Below the pieces are notes generated by a model. It did no database searches, had not been told where the DNA came from, and saw only the letters and a program-made list of their open reading frames with translations. Both the position numbers and the translations under genes were made by a program. From Actinernus sp. WN-2022 (lineage: Eukaryota; Cnidaria; Anthozoa; Actiniaria; Actinernidae): a stretch of 64,000 bases of DNA. Shown here one piece after another: positions 23,149 through 32,700 of this stretch (within the stretch, counting starts at the first letter, position 1; each line of letters starts with the position of its first letter). Location: contig JAOWCC010000903.1 of NCBI GenBank assembly GCA_030867875.1, forward strand, positions 287,088 to 351,087, given 5' to 3'.

Positions 23149-24780
23149 TCAAGTTTTCTTCCCCTGTAGCAAAGCCATTAACAGCTGATTTTGTTGCTGA
23201 TGCTGTTGAGCCAGCATTGCCTGAAATTGCTGCATCTGCTGCTGTGACTGTTGCTGCTGCTGCTGTAGTTGCTGTTGTTGTTGGAAGACCATCTGCATGA
23301 TTTCCTTGTGCTGTTCATCTTGTCGGGCATGTCTATTTGACTCCCCTATCAACTGTTTGGTCTTTAATTCCAGCTCTTTTTCTCTGATATTCATTTCGCT
23401 ATTAGCTCTCTCCCTCAGGAATGCAACTGTTTCGGTGCCATTTGACCTCCTCCTCTTTGCTACTTTCTGGTTCTCTTCTCCCGGTTCAGTGGATTGTGCC
23501 CTTTTTTTTGTCTGGCTGAAAGATTCCATGGCCTTGAGTCTCATGTCACTTGCCTGTTCTTTCTCTTTCTCTGCTTTTTTTCTAGCACTGCCATTTTCCT
23601 CTTCCACTATTCGCTCACTCTCTTCCATTCTCTCCATGAGTTCTTCTAACAGAGTGTCCAACTCTGTTGTGTTAGGGCTAATCCCACTTGCCTTCTTCTC
23701 AACACAACCTGATGATCCGAACGTAAGCACAAATGGCAGTCAAATCAATAGAGTTAAATCTTATAAATGTCTCGGTGTTCACGTCGATGAGTTTCTTACA
23801 TGGGAGACTCATATTGACAACATTTCAAAAAAGATTGCCAAGGCACTTGGTATTTTACGAAGACTCAAGCCATTCGTGCCTTATAATCTTTTAATTTCTA
23901 TCTATAATTCACTGATAGTCTCACATTGTGATTATTGTAGCACTGTCTGGGGAAGTCTGGGTAAAGGCCTTTCTCAGAAACTTCAAAAACTTCAAAACAG
24001 AGCTGCTACAATCATTACAGGCTCTAATTATGACGTTAGATCAAAAGACATCTTAGCCATGCTTAATTGGAAAGACTTAGAAGAACGACGCCACTGCCAA
24101 TTGGGAAGCGTTATGTACAAAACCATGAATAACCAAGTTCCGCCATATCTAACTGATTTATTTACCAAAACAAACACAATTCATCAGCATAGTTTGCGCC
24201 GTTCTCAGAATAGTCTCTTCATTGCAAGACCCAACACCGAAGCCCTAAAAAAGAGTTTTTCATACAGAGGGGCATCTCTATGGAACAGTCTACCTAAAGT
24301 AGCACAAGAGTCTACAAGTATTAAACAGTTTTCTAAATACTTGTAGCCTCTTTTTTAATTCTACCGCATCATTTTTTAGTATTTAAGAAGCGAACATATT
24401 TAAATAGAATATTCTTATTTTTTATTACCTAATTATTATTAATCTTGTCAATATTATTATTGTTATCATTAACTTAGAACTAAACACACGGCTCTCTGGA
24501 AGAGCATCTTTGTAATTTTCATGATGAATGAGACTCCGTGTATAAATAAAGAGTATGTATGTATGTACATTCTTTTTTTATATTTTTATATTAATTTGAG
24601 AAGATGGTCACGGACTGACCTCTTATCCACCTTGAATCCTGGGTCTTTCATCTGGTTCAAGTCATCTGCAACTGTCTGCCATGCCTGTGCTCTCTGGACA
24701 GTTCTTTCCTTTGTCTTGTATGGCTCCACAAGCAACACCTCTCTACATAGCAGAATATTTTTACATTCACTCCACTCCAT
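23149..24780 (-). pseudogene. MYB/SANT-like Harbinger partner gene, interrupted by a retrotransposon
   Basis: The N-terminal part starts at ATG 24780 and reads MEWSECKNILLCREVLLVEP, then RTVQRAQAWQTVADDLN and FKVDKRSVRDHLLK down to about 24600: the trihelix/MYB-like domain of Harbinger ORF2 proteins. The C-terminal part resumes at about 23715 with VEKKASGISPNTTELDTLLEE, followed by a long charged coiled coil and a glutamine-rich tail, with its stop at 23149. Between them (about 23716-24580) lies an oppositely oriented non-LTR fragment. In related genes the VRDHLLK and KKASGIS blocks are close together, so I infer the insertion broke a single exon. In the superfamily this protein binds DNA and helps bring the transposase to the nucleus. 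Confidence 0.75.
23719..24566 (+). pseudogene. 5'-truncated non-LTR retrotransposon inside the MYB-like gene
   Basis: The frame reads KSYKCLGVHVDEFLTWETHI, then ILRRLKPFVP, LKKLQNR-like LQKLQNRAATIITG, LNWKDLEERR, PPYLTDLF and GASLWNSLPK, the usual order after the catalytic box of CR1/L2 reverse transcriptases, with a stop at 24344-24346. A 3' untranslated region ends AATAAAGAGTATGTATGTATG at 24566, an element 3' tail. Everything upstream of the KCLGVHVD block is missing, consistent with 5' truncation at insertion. The open frame upstream of 23719 is only the antisense of the MYB-like gene and is not part of it. Confidence 0.8.
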
Positions 24781-25104
24781 CTTACTTATAGTACCACTTC
24801 TGCAAACAAAAACAGAAAGATTCTTTATAATGATGTAAGCTTAGTAACTTAGTTGGATGTATTTTTTTAAATAGGAAGTTAGCTATTAATTCATAAAGTT
24901 CTATGTATATATGTCATGCACATTTATCTGAATATTTTCATTTGCATAATAATCAATTAAGGAATTCTTCTCTGCATATCATTTTCTGTTCTTTCTGTCT
25001 AGAAGTTCTGTTCGACCTTAATTCTCTTTTAACACTTTTATTATCTGCCCCATTCAATATGCTACCGCAAAAAATTGCAAATTTCGCGCCAACTTGAAAT
25101 TGCC

Positions 25105-25820
25105 GTGAAATTTAAAATGCCTTTAAAAAAAACAGTGAGCCTAAGGACAGCTTCTGCCGAATACATGTACAGAAACTGACAGCTTCTATTCTGACTTTGT
25201 TTGGCCTTTTTATAAGAATACCAGGAGTCTAGCATAATATACTCGTGAATTCACTTGTGTTTACTTTGTCTTAATTGTAACAATATTACGAAACAAATTA
25301 AATGCTATAAATAGGTCGTCCCTCTTTAGTATAGAAACGCCGATAAAACATTCAACGAGTACCGAGAAATGGCGAAAATGAAAGCAAAGTTACTAAATTA
25401 AACAAGATATCAGGCAAATATAGTTAGCACTTACTTATTTTCTTTTCAAATTGGAGAACCGAAACTTGCTGCATGCAATTATTTACGAAAACCAACCGGG
25501 GGAAAACACAACAAAGTATAAAATTTAAAATGCCTGCAAAACTATAAACTAATGAGCCCAAGGGAAGCTTATGCCAAATGTACAGTACATGACAGCTTTT
25601 AATCGATTTTGTTTGGTATTCTTATAAAAATACCAGGAGTTTTAGATGAGATTTTAGCACGATACTCGTGAATCACCCTTTTGTTTTGCATTTGTCTTGT
25701 CATGGATACAAGGCTAGCCCAGGTCAACTCTCTACAAACATCGATAAAACTACGAAAAATACATCAAAATTCCTAAATCCAGCAACTTATGCAGGAAATA
25801 TAGTCAGTACTTACGGATTC
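25105..25820 (+). repeat. Two diverged direct repeats of about 0.3-0.4 kb near the Harbinger right end
   Basis: The segment with TTAAAATGCCT, CAGCTTCT, GACTTTGTTTGG, ATACCAGGAGT and ATACTCGTGAAT at 25105-25450 recurs in the same order at 25527-25820. Non-coding, inside the transposon. Confidence 0.65.
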
Positions 25821-26150
25821 TTGGAACATCCAGCTGGAACAAACACAAGGCTCATCTTTAAACCTTCTTTTGTTGTCCCGTTTTCTCGACGACGCAGAAA
25901 AGCCGAAATAACCTCCGCGACGTTGTTGAACCTGCGTGACGGATTTTTTCTGACATGCGCGGTAGTCCAAAACATTGAAATCTGACTTCCGGTCAACGTC
26001 GGGGACGTCAAAGTTCTCGATGCTTAAGGTCCCTATTGACTGATACATAAATAAACCTTGGAATTAAAGCTGCGATGAAGAAAAAATGAAACTAGTATTG
26101 AACTGACTGACTGACGTAGAATGAATCATCTTACCCGATCAATGTTGAAA

Positions 26151-26345
26151 TACCGTATTTCCTCGAATAAGCGCCCACCATTTTAGCCAAAATATGAAAT
26201 AAGCGCCCCCCTCGAACAAGTATGGTATAATATGTGGTATATATATACGCTATTTGTTAGTACCCGTATGGTATACGCTATTTGTTAGTACTCCGTGTGG
26301 TATACGTTATTTGTTAGCACCCCGTGTGGTATACGTCGTTACTTT
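26151..26345 (+). repeat. TACCGTATTTCCTCGAATAAGCG fragment and three 28-bp repeats
   Basis: 26151-26222 begins CCGTATTTCCTCGAATAAG and repeats AATAAGCGCCC, a repeat style common in invertebrate genomes (recalled). It is followed at 26258-26345 by three units of GTGTGGTATACGTTATTTG with minor changes. Confidence 0.6.
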
Positions 26346-26353
26346 ACCCTCAC

Positions 26354-27106
26354 CAACCTCGTTCCCAGGGTCTTCTCGATCAGATCCAAGATGGCGGCTA
26401 CTCAGAGAGAAGACCCTGGTAAAGGCTGTACTGTCACGTATTCTGATTGGCTCTTCGATTATGACAATAGGGTTGTTCTAACAATGCTTTTTATTGGCCA
26501 AACGGACTGAGTCCAGAGAGATGAACTTGTATATAGTTTAGATTGCTCAAATTTTATCAATAAAACGATTTTAAATAATCTTAAAACACGTTGTGTAGAT
26601 AGAGCAATAGATGAAGTGCATTACTGGGTAGTTTTCTGGTTAGGTTCATCAGTGGGAAAGCCAGGAGAAGCCGTTAAACCTGAACATGTGCTATCGATCG
26701 CTTCGCTTCAACGCTAACGAAAAATGAACGGCTTTTTAGGATTCTCTTCTAGCTTAGATACATCCTGGTAGCTTTGTGATACCTTTCCACTGGTTCTTTA
26801 TCCAAGTAAACTCCATTTCGAGCCATTTAGTAGACCTGTTCATTGCCTGTTTTCACTGCATCGTTCGCCGCGTGGAAATACCGTTAATCGCTTCTCGCTC
26901 ACTCCGGATTGGGATACCTATGGTTTGTACACGTCATGAACTATTCCCATATTTAGCTTGGCCGCCATCTTAGATCGCCAAATCACGTGACAAAATACTC
27001 CCAAAATCTGGGAGTATTTGATCACGTGATCCAGCCTTTACCAGGGTCTTCTCTCTGAGAAGCCGCCATCTTGGATCTGACCGAGAAGACCCTGGGGACG
27101 AGGTTG
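26354..27106. mobile_element. 753-bp TIR element with 9-bp target duplication
   Basis: The left end CAACCTCGTTCCCAGGGTC and further GATCCAAGATGGCGGCT recur inverted at the right end (46 bp). TACCCTCAC is present exactly at both sides (26345-26353 and 27107-27115). A 9-bp duplication is in the Mutator-like range, though hAT cannot be excluded. An inner inverted pair (AGAAGACCCTGGTAAAGGCTG) follows each TIR, making a two-step hairpin. No transposase seen. Confidence 0.8.
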
Positions 27107-27166
27107 TACCCTCACCATTGTTCATGGCACTTGGATGTGGAAATCACGTCTAAAACACTGACGAGG

Positions 27167-27403
27167 AATAGGAGATATTGTAGTTGAGTCTACGAATAGC
27201 AGTTTCAGCAGTATTGACCCAAACGCCTCACTTCAATGTAATGAAGCGCTATTCAAACTGTGTATCGAAATTAGTCGTGCTTGTTTAGGAGGGTGTCCTG
27301 TAAGAATGATGGTTTCAATGGCGCTTCATTACATTGAAGTGAGGCGTTCGGGTCAATACCGCTGAAACTGCTATTCGTAGACTCAACTACAATATCTCCT
27401 ATT
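27167..27403. mobile_element. 237-bp foldback element
   Basis: About 85 bp at the left (AATAGGAGATATTGTAGTTG, CAGCAGTATTGACCC, GAAGCGC) recurs inverted at the right with few mismatches, separated by a loop of about 70 bp. Non-coding. No target duplication is evident. Confidence 0.75.
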
Positions 27404-27430
27404 GAAATGTTACATCTTCCCCGCTCAATG

Positions 27431-28324
27431 CTTAAAGTGCCTATAACTATGGCGGGTGATTACCGTCAAAATTACACTTTTGATTTTGTGGAGCGCATTG
27501 AATTTAGCAGTGAATCCAGTTTGATGCAACTTTGAATTCTATGGTGGTACTTTGAATTTTCTATGTCTTGGTTTTCCACTGCATCTCGAATTTTCGGATA
27601 TTATTCGAATTTTCGTATACACTAGTGAACTTCAGGAAACATTGAATTTTCGGATATACTTCGAATTTTCGACTGCAGTTTGAGTTTTCCTATACATCTC
27701 GAATTTTCGGGTACATTAGTAAACTTTCGGAGACACTTTAATTTTTTCGATATACTTTGAATTTTCGGGTACACCTTGAATGTTCGGATACACTTGGAGT
27801 TTTCGGATGCACTGAACTTTCGGATGCACTGAATTTTCGGATACACTTTCATTCCATCGAGTGAGCCTGGTAACTAGACAGGCCTCGCCGCCAAAGCGAG
27901 GTTTTTTTATTAACCGCCAAAAATAATATATTCATTTCACTTGCACTGTCCCACTGGAGGCTCGATAAGCAGTTTTACTACTGCCAACAAGCTACAAATA
28001 TTCTTTCATCGAGCGAGCATTCTTCTCGGCCTTCTACCAGCGGGTGTAATTTTGACGGTAATCACCCGCCATGTAATATCCTCTTTATATGATTGCAAAG
28101 CCGAATTAATTATGTAACGTCAAGATGACGTCTAAACAGGAATCGACCCAGGCTTTTACTTACGCGGTCATGGGTCAGGAAAGGTCACACTTAAACAATT
28201 TCAAACAAGCGTACGTAGCACATAAAGTATTCACTGTAAACCAAAACTTTCTTCACAGAAGTACTCAAAACTTTTCGGACGATCCGTAGCTATAAAAATT
28301 GCAAATGGGTTATAGGCACTTTAA
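27431..28324. mobile_element. Nested inverted-repeat element around a minisatellite
   Basis: Outer repeats CTTAAAGTGCCTATAAC (27431) and its inverted copy (28309-28324) enclose a second pair, TGGCGGGTGATTACCGTC (27450) and its inverse (28044-28071). The interior starts with the GAATTTTCGG minisatellite. The outer motif resembles the ends of the palindrome at 36979-39402 (TTAAAGTGCATATAAG). Confidence 0.6.
27525..27855 (+). repeat. Minisatellite based on TCGAATTTTCGGATACACT
   Basis: About fifteen degenerate units of 19-21 bp with the core GAATTTTCGG. The minus-strand frame across it is a repeat translation and not a gene. Confidence 0.8.
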
Positions 28325-28863
28325 ATAGTGCCAGCGAATCCCTAGACAATACCGGAGCCTCGTTCTCGTGCCGTCAGAATAATAATATCTGACCAATTCG
28401 TTCCTTCGTCACTCAACCGTCAGAAATTACATTTTCATAGTAATAAATAATAATGGTGATATCTATATAGCGCCATATCACCACATCATTTCATGGCACT
28501 TTACATATTACTAACATATCCCGTCAGTGAACTATTTCCGACTGCTTTACGGCACTAATAGCTGCCACGCAGTTTACAATGTTGAGTGTGTGGTTAGTGC
28601 AATGGCCAGGCTGCTGTACCGGGTGACAATCCCCTGCCCTTTTTCGAGTAGCAGGGCTCGAAATTGCGCCCGATACCGGCGTAAATACGCCTAGATTTTT
28701 TCGTTTTACGCCTAACGTTTTCCACTTAGGCGTAAAATTACGCCGAGATCCTTTTACAAAGGTAAAAGTTATCGGAAGACAAGTCTTATTTCCAAATCTC
28801 TAAAACTCTGATTTTTTTGAAAAAAAATTACTACTTTTTTGCCTGTTGTTTCAAGTTTACTAA

Positions 28864-29085
28864 GGGGCCGACCATTTGACTTTTGAGGGGGGGGGGGGGT
28901 GTTCTTGTCTGTGCTCGAATTTTTTTTCTTTAGGAGTGTTGTTGCACGAATTTTTTTTTGCGAAAAAAGCGGAGCCAGAACAAAGCTTTTCCGCTTGCAG
29001 GATATTTTTTTTCGCCACCGTTGGCTTGCAGGTGTTTTTTTTTCAAAAACACCCACCCCCCCTCAAAAGTCAAATGGTCGGCCCC
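28864..29085. mobile_element. PIF/Harbinger-like MITE nested in the hAT-like element
   Basis: GGGGCCGACCATTTGACTTT is repeated inverted at the other end and both ends are flanked by TAA (28861-28863, 29086-29088), the classical Harbinger duplication. The TIRs continue into G and C homopolymers. The frames across it are T/F-rich artefacts. Confidence 0.75.
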
Positions 29086-29100
29086 TAATTACGACGTTTG

Positions 29101-29266
29101 GCGAGTGAAGTCTGAACTTTTAACCGCAAAATGTCAAAGTTTGACAGCTCCTATCAAAATATAGCCTTTTGTCATGCAAAACTACTTGTTTCGCGCGGGA
29201 AAATAGTTTACATTACAGGAGCTGTCAAACTTTGACATTTTTCGGTAAAAAGTTCAGACTTCACTT
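29101..29266. repeat. Inverted repeat with 48-bp arms
   Basis: GAGTGAAGTCTGAAC, AATGTCAAAGTTTGACAGC and TCCT at 29102-29152 recur inverted at 29217-29265. Part of the interior of the 28652-29701 element. Confidence 0.75.
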
Positions 29267-29892
29267 GAAACAACAGGCAAAAAAGTTTACACTAAACGCT
29301 TGCTTGCAAATGGAAGTAAAATGCAAACAATTTTTTTGTAGAAAGATGAGAGAAATCGTCTCTGCTTGCCGCTCTATTTGTCTCAACAGCCTAGGTCAGC
29401 CTAGACATGTACATTACACTTAAACACTTGCATGGCTTCCTGCGAAACGACCGCATGGAAAAAAGGCTGCCACGCCTTTGTCTTTCTTGTATTGAACTCA
29501 ATGAGTTTAAAGTTGATGTTTATTACAAAAAAAGCAAATGATTTTCAACATTAAAAAAAAAAAATTACCCTTTTCCTATCACATACAAATTTCAGCTACT
29601 AATACACAATTATTTACGCCTAAATTTTGGAGAATTACGCCTAAAATTTTTAAGCTGGCCGTAAAGTTACGCCTCCTTTTTTTTCTTAATTTCGAGCCCT
29701 GAGTAGTATAGTACAACAGGTTCTTTCACGTCCCCTTCAAATACTGATTAGAAGTAAAAGGAGACAAGGCCAACGGCTTATAAACGTCCCTGCCCAAGGA
29801 CGCGGCCGGGATTCGAACCCCTGACCTCCCGCACTCTAGACTGTGCTCTACCAACTGAGCTAGGGTTTTCAAAAATTGGGTCGGTCGGTCGG

Positions 29893-30059
29893 TACCCTGG
29901 TTCCAGAGGCCACAGTGTCCGACGTAACCGAGTGGACCTGGGGTTGATAGCTCGTCGCTTCGCTCCTCGATCGGAGACGCATCGCTTCGCCATCCGTCTC
30001 CTCATAGGAGACTCGTCGCTTCGCGACTCGCAACTTTCGAGCCTCTGGTAACCAGGGTA
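29893..30059. mobile_element. 167-bp TIR element with 9-bp duplication
   Basis: TACCCTGGTTCCAGAGGC at the left and the inverse of TACCCTGGTTACCAGAGGC at the right. GTCGGTCGG is exact at both sides (29884-29892, 30060-30068), but the left flank is itself a GGTC tandem run, so its length is ambiguous. The interior is full of CGTCGCTTCGC and GGAGAC palindromic blocks. Confidence 0.65.
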
Positions 30060-30068
30060 GTCGGTCGG

Positions 30069-30776
30069 GTGAGAACAAAAAAATTATAGTAAAAAATGCG
30101 CGGAGAGACTGGAACTAATAAGGCGCGGTTGCACAGGCGAGGTTACAAACCAAGATGGACGACGAAACCATCGATGTCGTCATCCGTAAACGCTACAAAC
30201 ATGGAATTACAAATGCACCGCCGAAACTATTGTGTAACCTACCCTCGACCATGAGCTTCCAGGAGCTGCTCTAGGGTTTCTTCACCCCAATCCCTCCCCC
30301 CAATTTTTTTTTTATTTCTACAAAAAGCCACAACAATGAGAAACGGAAAAAAAAATAGGGATGGCCTAATCAAGATTAAAATTTAAAAGTTTTATCTGAA
30401 ACACAAGTATATATGCAGCAGTGACACTGTAGACAGTTGTTTCAGTATTTAAAAATATGAAATACAAGAAACCGAGGGAATCAATAATGGTTATATTTCA
30501 TTTTATACCACATGTGCATCTGGAAAACAGTCCAGTGCCCATCAACCCAAAAAACACCCTAAACTTGTTAGGCACCGTTCATTATTTATCGGGAGGGGGA
30601 AGGGAGTGGTAGATTTGAAGGCTTTGTTCCCCAAATGTTACAAGCCCCCCCCCCCCCCCTCTCCCCTCCCATTCAAATCATTTTTCACATGACCCCCTGA
30701 AAATCTCTGATTTCTGCCTGACACTCCACCTCCCCCCTCCCCACGTTACAAGTAGATCTTACAGTATGTTTGAAAC
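30069..30776. other. No gene; G- and C-rich runs
   Basis: Contains a C run at about 30645-30659 and CCCTCCCC tracts. The stretch near 30586 (CACCGTTCATTATTTATCG) looks like one end of a MITE, but I find no inverted partner. Confidence 0.4.
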
Positions 30777-30910
30777 TGGTCAAACTCTCTAATGTAACAT
30801 CACACATTCAGTCCGGTCAAACTCTCTAATGTAACGTCACACGTTCAGCCCGGTCAAACTCTCTAATGTAACGTCACACGTTCAGTCCGGTCAAACTCTC
30901 TCAATTGCCT
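30777..30910 (+). repeat. Minisatellite of about 37 bp
   Basis: Three and a half units of GGTCAAACTCTCTAATG, TAACGTCACACGTTCAGTCC with very few changes. Confidence 0.85.
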
Positions 30911-31487
30911 CTGTATAATGCTCCAATTTGGCCAGTCTAACCAGCCCAAAGGGGGGTGGCTAGCACCCAAGCCACACCCCCCCCCCAAAAAAAAAATCTC
31001 CCTGCATTACAGGATTTCGATTAGCAATGTTTATTCAATTTCACAACTTTTACCATTGTTGTCATATAACTAATTTTCATTATTCCCCCCACCCACCCCA
31101 CCCCACCCCCCACCACCCCCCCCCCCCCCTCCCACCCAACACCAGAACCAAAACCAGTGAGCCAATCACAGGAGCAAGTAAAAATGCAATGAACCAATCA
31201 CAAACTGAAGTAATTCACTATTGGTTTTACTTCAACCAATCACAAGGCAGGATAAACAAAATCAAAGATAACTAACCAATCAAATTGACAGTGAATTGAA
31301 AACAACACTAGTGATACATACCTACATGTAATTGGTTTCCATGTTGTCTGTACTTCAATACAATACATGTATGGCTGTCCTCTTACTGCACTAGTGACAC
31401 TACAACAAAACGCAGTTCAACACATTAAACATAATTGTTAAATGACAAGGCACTCTCAAGTTAAAATTGTGTTTTGATTCATTTGAC
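30911..31487. other. Low-complexity C tract and unrecognised sequence
   Basis: 31084-31140 is almost purely C, A and T with long C runs. AACCAATCACAA recurs four times at 31150-31290 as a loose repeat. No gene recognised. Confidence 0.4.
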
Positions 31488-31642
31488 GGCCATCCCTTCA
31501 TGTAGGATGACACAAATTGCTACCAAATTGTATTCTATTGTATTGTATTGTGTTGCGTTCTATTGTTGTATTGAATTGTATTCTGTTGTATTCTATTGTA
31601 TTTTTGGTAAAAATTTGTGTCGTCCTACATAAAGGGATTGCC
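31488..31642. mobile_element. hAT-like MITE with ATTGT-repeat core (complete copy)
   Basis: GGCCATCCCTTCATGTAGG at the left and inverted GGCAATCCCTTTATGTAGG at the right enclose a core of TATTG/TGTAT pentanucleotides. CATTTGAC is an exact 8-bp duplication at 31480-31487 and 31643-31650. The same MITE sits in each macrosatellite unit (52948, 56538, 60097, 63661) and truncated at 12835. Confidence 0.85.
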
Positions 31643-31650
31643 CATTTGAC

Positions 31651-32411
31651 TCTTACTTGGTTCAAACTCATGAATTATTCATATCACAGACCACCAATCA
31701 CTGGATGTATACCACACCATATCTAATATTTTTCACAAAAAAGGAGATCATTACAAATGCCTCTCATGACCACTATGCCACAACCCCTTTAAACTCTAAC
31801 CTTTAGTATACATATTATTTTTCACATAAAACCATTAGAAGTCTGTACTTATGCAGGTATTATAAATCAATCAGTTTTAATTTATTTTTGACAGCAATTT
31901 GAGCATGTTTTAAGAATCTATCTAGTCAGATTCAAAAGCTCAAATTTCATCTCAGTAGTCACTGAAGCCCAGTTAAGGTGATGGAATTCCTACATTTTCC
32001 ATGAGATGCAGTTTTTGTTACATATTAAGTCTCAACTCTGTAATTTTGATTCACTAAGCAATAACTTCTTTATAGTGTGGCCCAAAGGGAGTCCAATAAA
32101 ATGTAAGATTTTTAGAGATGAGGTCTTACCCTCTAATTTAGGTGCATTAAGACTCTTAGACTAGTAGAATATGACATTTTTGAATTGGACTACACATGTA
32201 TTGTATATACATGTATAAAGTTGAACTACACATACATGTACAGTTTGTAAATGAATAGTTTTAACTTATTTATAGAAATAGGAGTATTTTACTGTCTGGT
32301 GATAATGTAATGATACATGTAACTCACTTACATGCATGTTTCTATTAAACTATCCATAGAGTTTAGTTATTTTCATGTTTATATGACAACTACATGTATG
32401 GTACAATTTGG
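31651..32411. other. No recognised feature
   Basis: AT-rich with several ACATGTA palindromes. Nothing coding recognised. Confidence 0.4.
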
Positions 32412-32700
32412 GTGTAAGGATCCTACAGGAATATAGCCCAGGATCCTACAGGGAATAAGCCCAGGATCCTACAGGGAATAGCCCAGGATCCTACAGGAAT
32501 GGCCCAGGGTCATGCAGGAATGGTCCAGGATCCTGCAGGAATGGTCCAGGATCCTGCAGGAATGGTCCAGGATCCTGCAGGAATGGTCCAGGATCCTTTG
32601 CAGGATCCTGTTAGGATCCTGTACAGGATCTTGCAAGGATCCTATTTAAGATCTTGTACAGGATCCTATGTAGGATCCTGCCCATGATCCTGTCCAGGTT
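32412..32700 (+). repeat. Minisatellite of about 23 bp, AGGATCCTGCAGGAATGGTCC
   Basis: Roughly eight well-kept units up to 32600 (AGGATCCT plus ACAGG or GCAGG plus AATGGTCC), then a degenerate tail of AGGATCCTGT units. The open frame across it is only repeat translation. Confidence 0.85.

Larger units (their letters stand above)
20873..26034 (+). mobile_element. Autonomous-type PIF/Harbinger DNA transposon
   Basis: Terminal inverted repeats of 43 bp with identical sequence (starting AGGGACCTTAAGCATCGAG) lie at 20873-20915 and 25992-26034. ATT flanks both ends (20870-20872, 26035-26037), a 3-bp duplication, though PIF/Harbinger usually shows TWA. Inside are the two genes typical of the superfamily: a DDE transposase on the plus strand and a MYB/SANT-like protein on the minus strand, arranged convergently. 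A 5'-truncated non-LTR element sits in the MYB-like gene, so this copy can no longer supply that protein. Confidence 0.9.
28652..29701. mobile_element. 1.05-kb hAT-like element inserted in the SINE
   Basis: CAGGGCTCGAAATT begins it and AATTTCGAGCCCTG ends it. AGTAG lies directly at both sides (28647-28651, 29702-29706). Repeated TTACGCCTAA motifs lie inside both ends. CAGGG ends suggest hAT, but hAT duplications are usually 8 bp, so superfamily is uncertain. It contains further nested elements and no transposase. Confidence 0.75.
28441..29868 (-). mobile_element. tRNA-derived SINE (copy 1), split by an inserted element
   Basis: The minus-strand head at 29800-29868 carries TAGCTCAGTTGG and GGTTCGAATCC, perfect RNA polymerase III A and B boxes, as in a tRNA gene. 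The body (CCATTGCACTAACCAC, CACTGACGGGATATG) runs on to a tail near 28441. The body is interrupted at 28652-29701. The intact copy at 40961-41329 shows the uninterrupted order. The extreme 5' end is cut at about 29868. Confidence 0.75.

Noticed and set aside
23297..23718. Long plus-strand frame continuing into the retrotransposon frame
   Set aside because: This part is the antisense of the glutamine-rich MYB-like coding sequence. Only the part from about 23719 is reverse-transcriptase text.
27622..27852. Frame with repeated KVYPKIQ units
   Set aside because: Translation of the GAATTTTCGG minisatellite.
28769..29164. Several F/K-rich frames
   Set aside because: They lie across the homopolymer-rich nested MITE and run on both strands with mirror-like text.
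29778..30078. Arginine-rich overlapping minus-strand frames
   Set aside because: They cross the SINE head and the 29893-30059 TIR element, so composition and not coding explains them.
32499..32687. Frame with repeated GMVQDPA units
   Set aside because: Translation of a 23-bp minisatellite. Period and frame coincide only partly, and it decays downstream.
32412..32700. CRISPR-like array
   Set aside because: Units are contiguous and spacerless, and the genome is eukaryotic in character. The same holds for the 37-bp repeat at 30777-30910.
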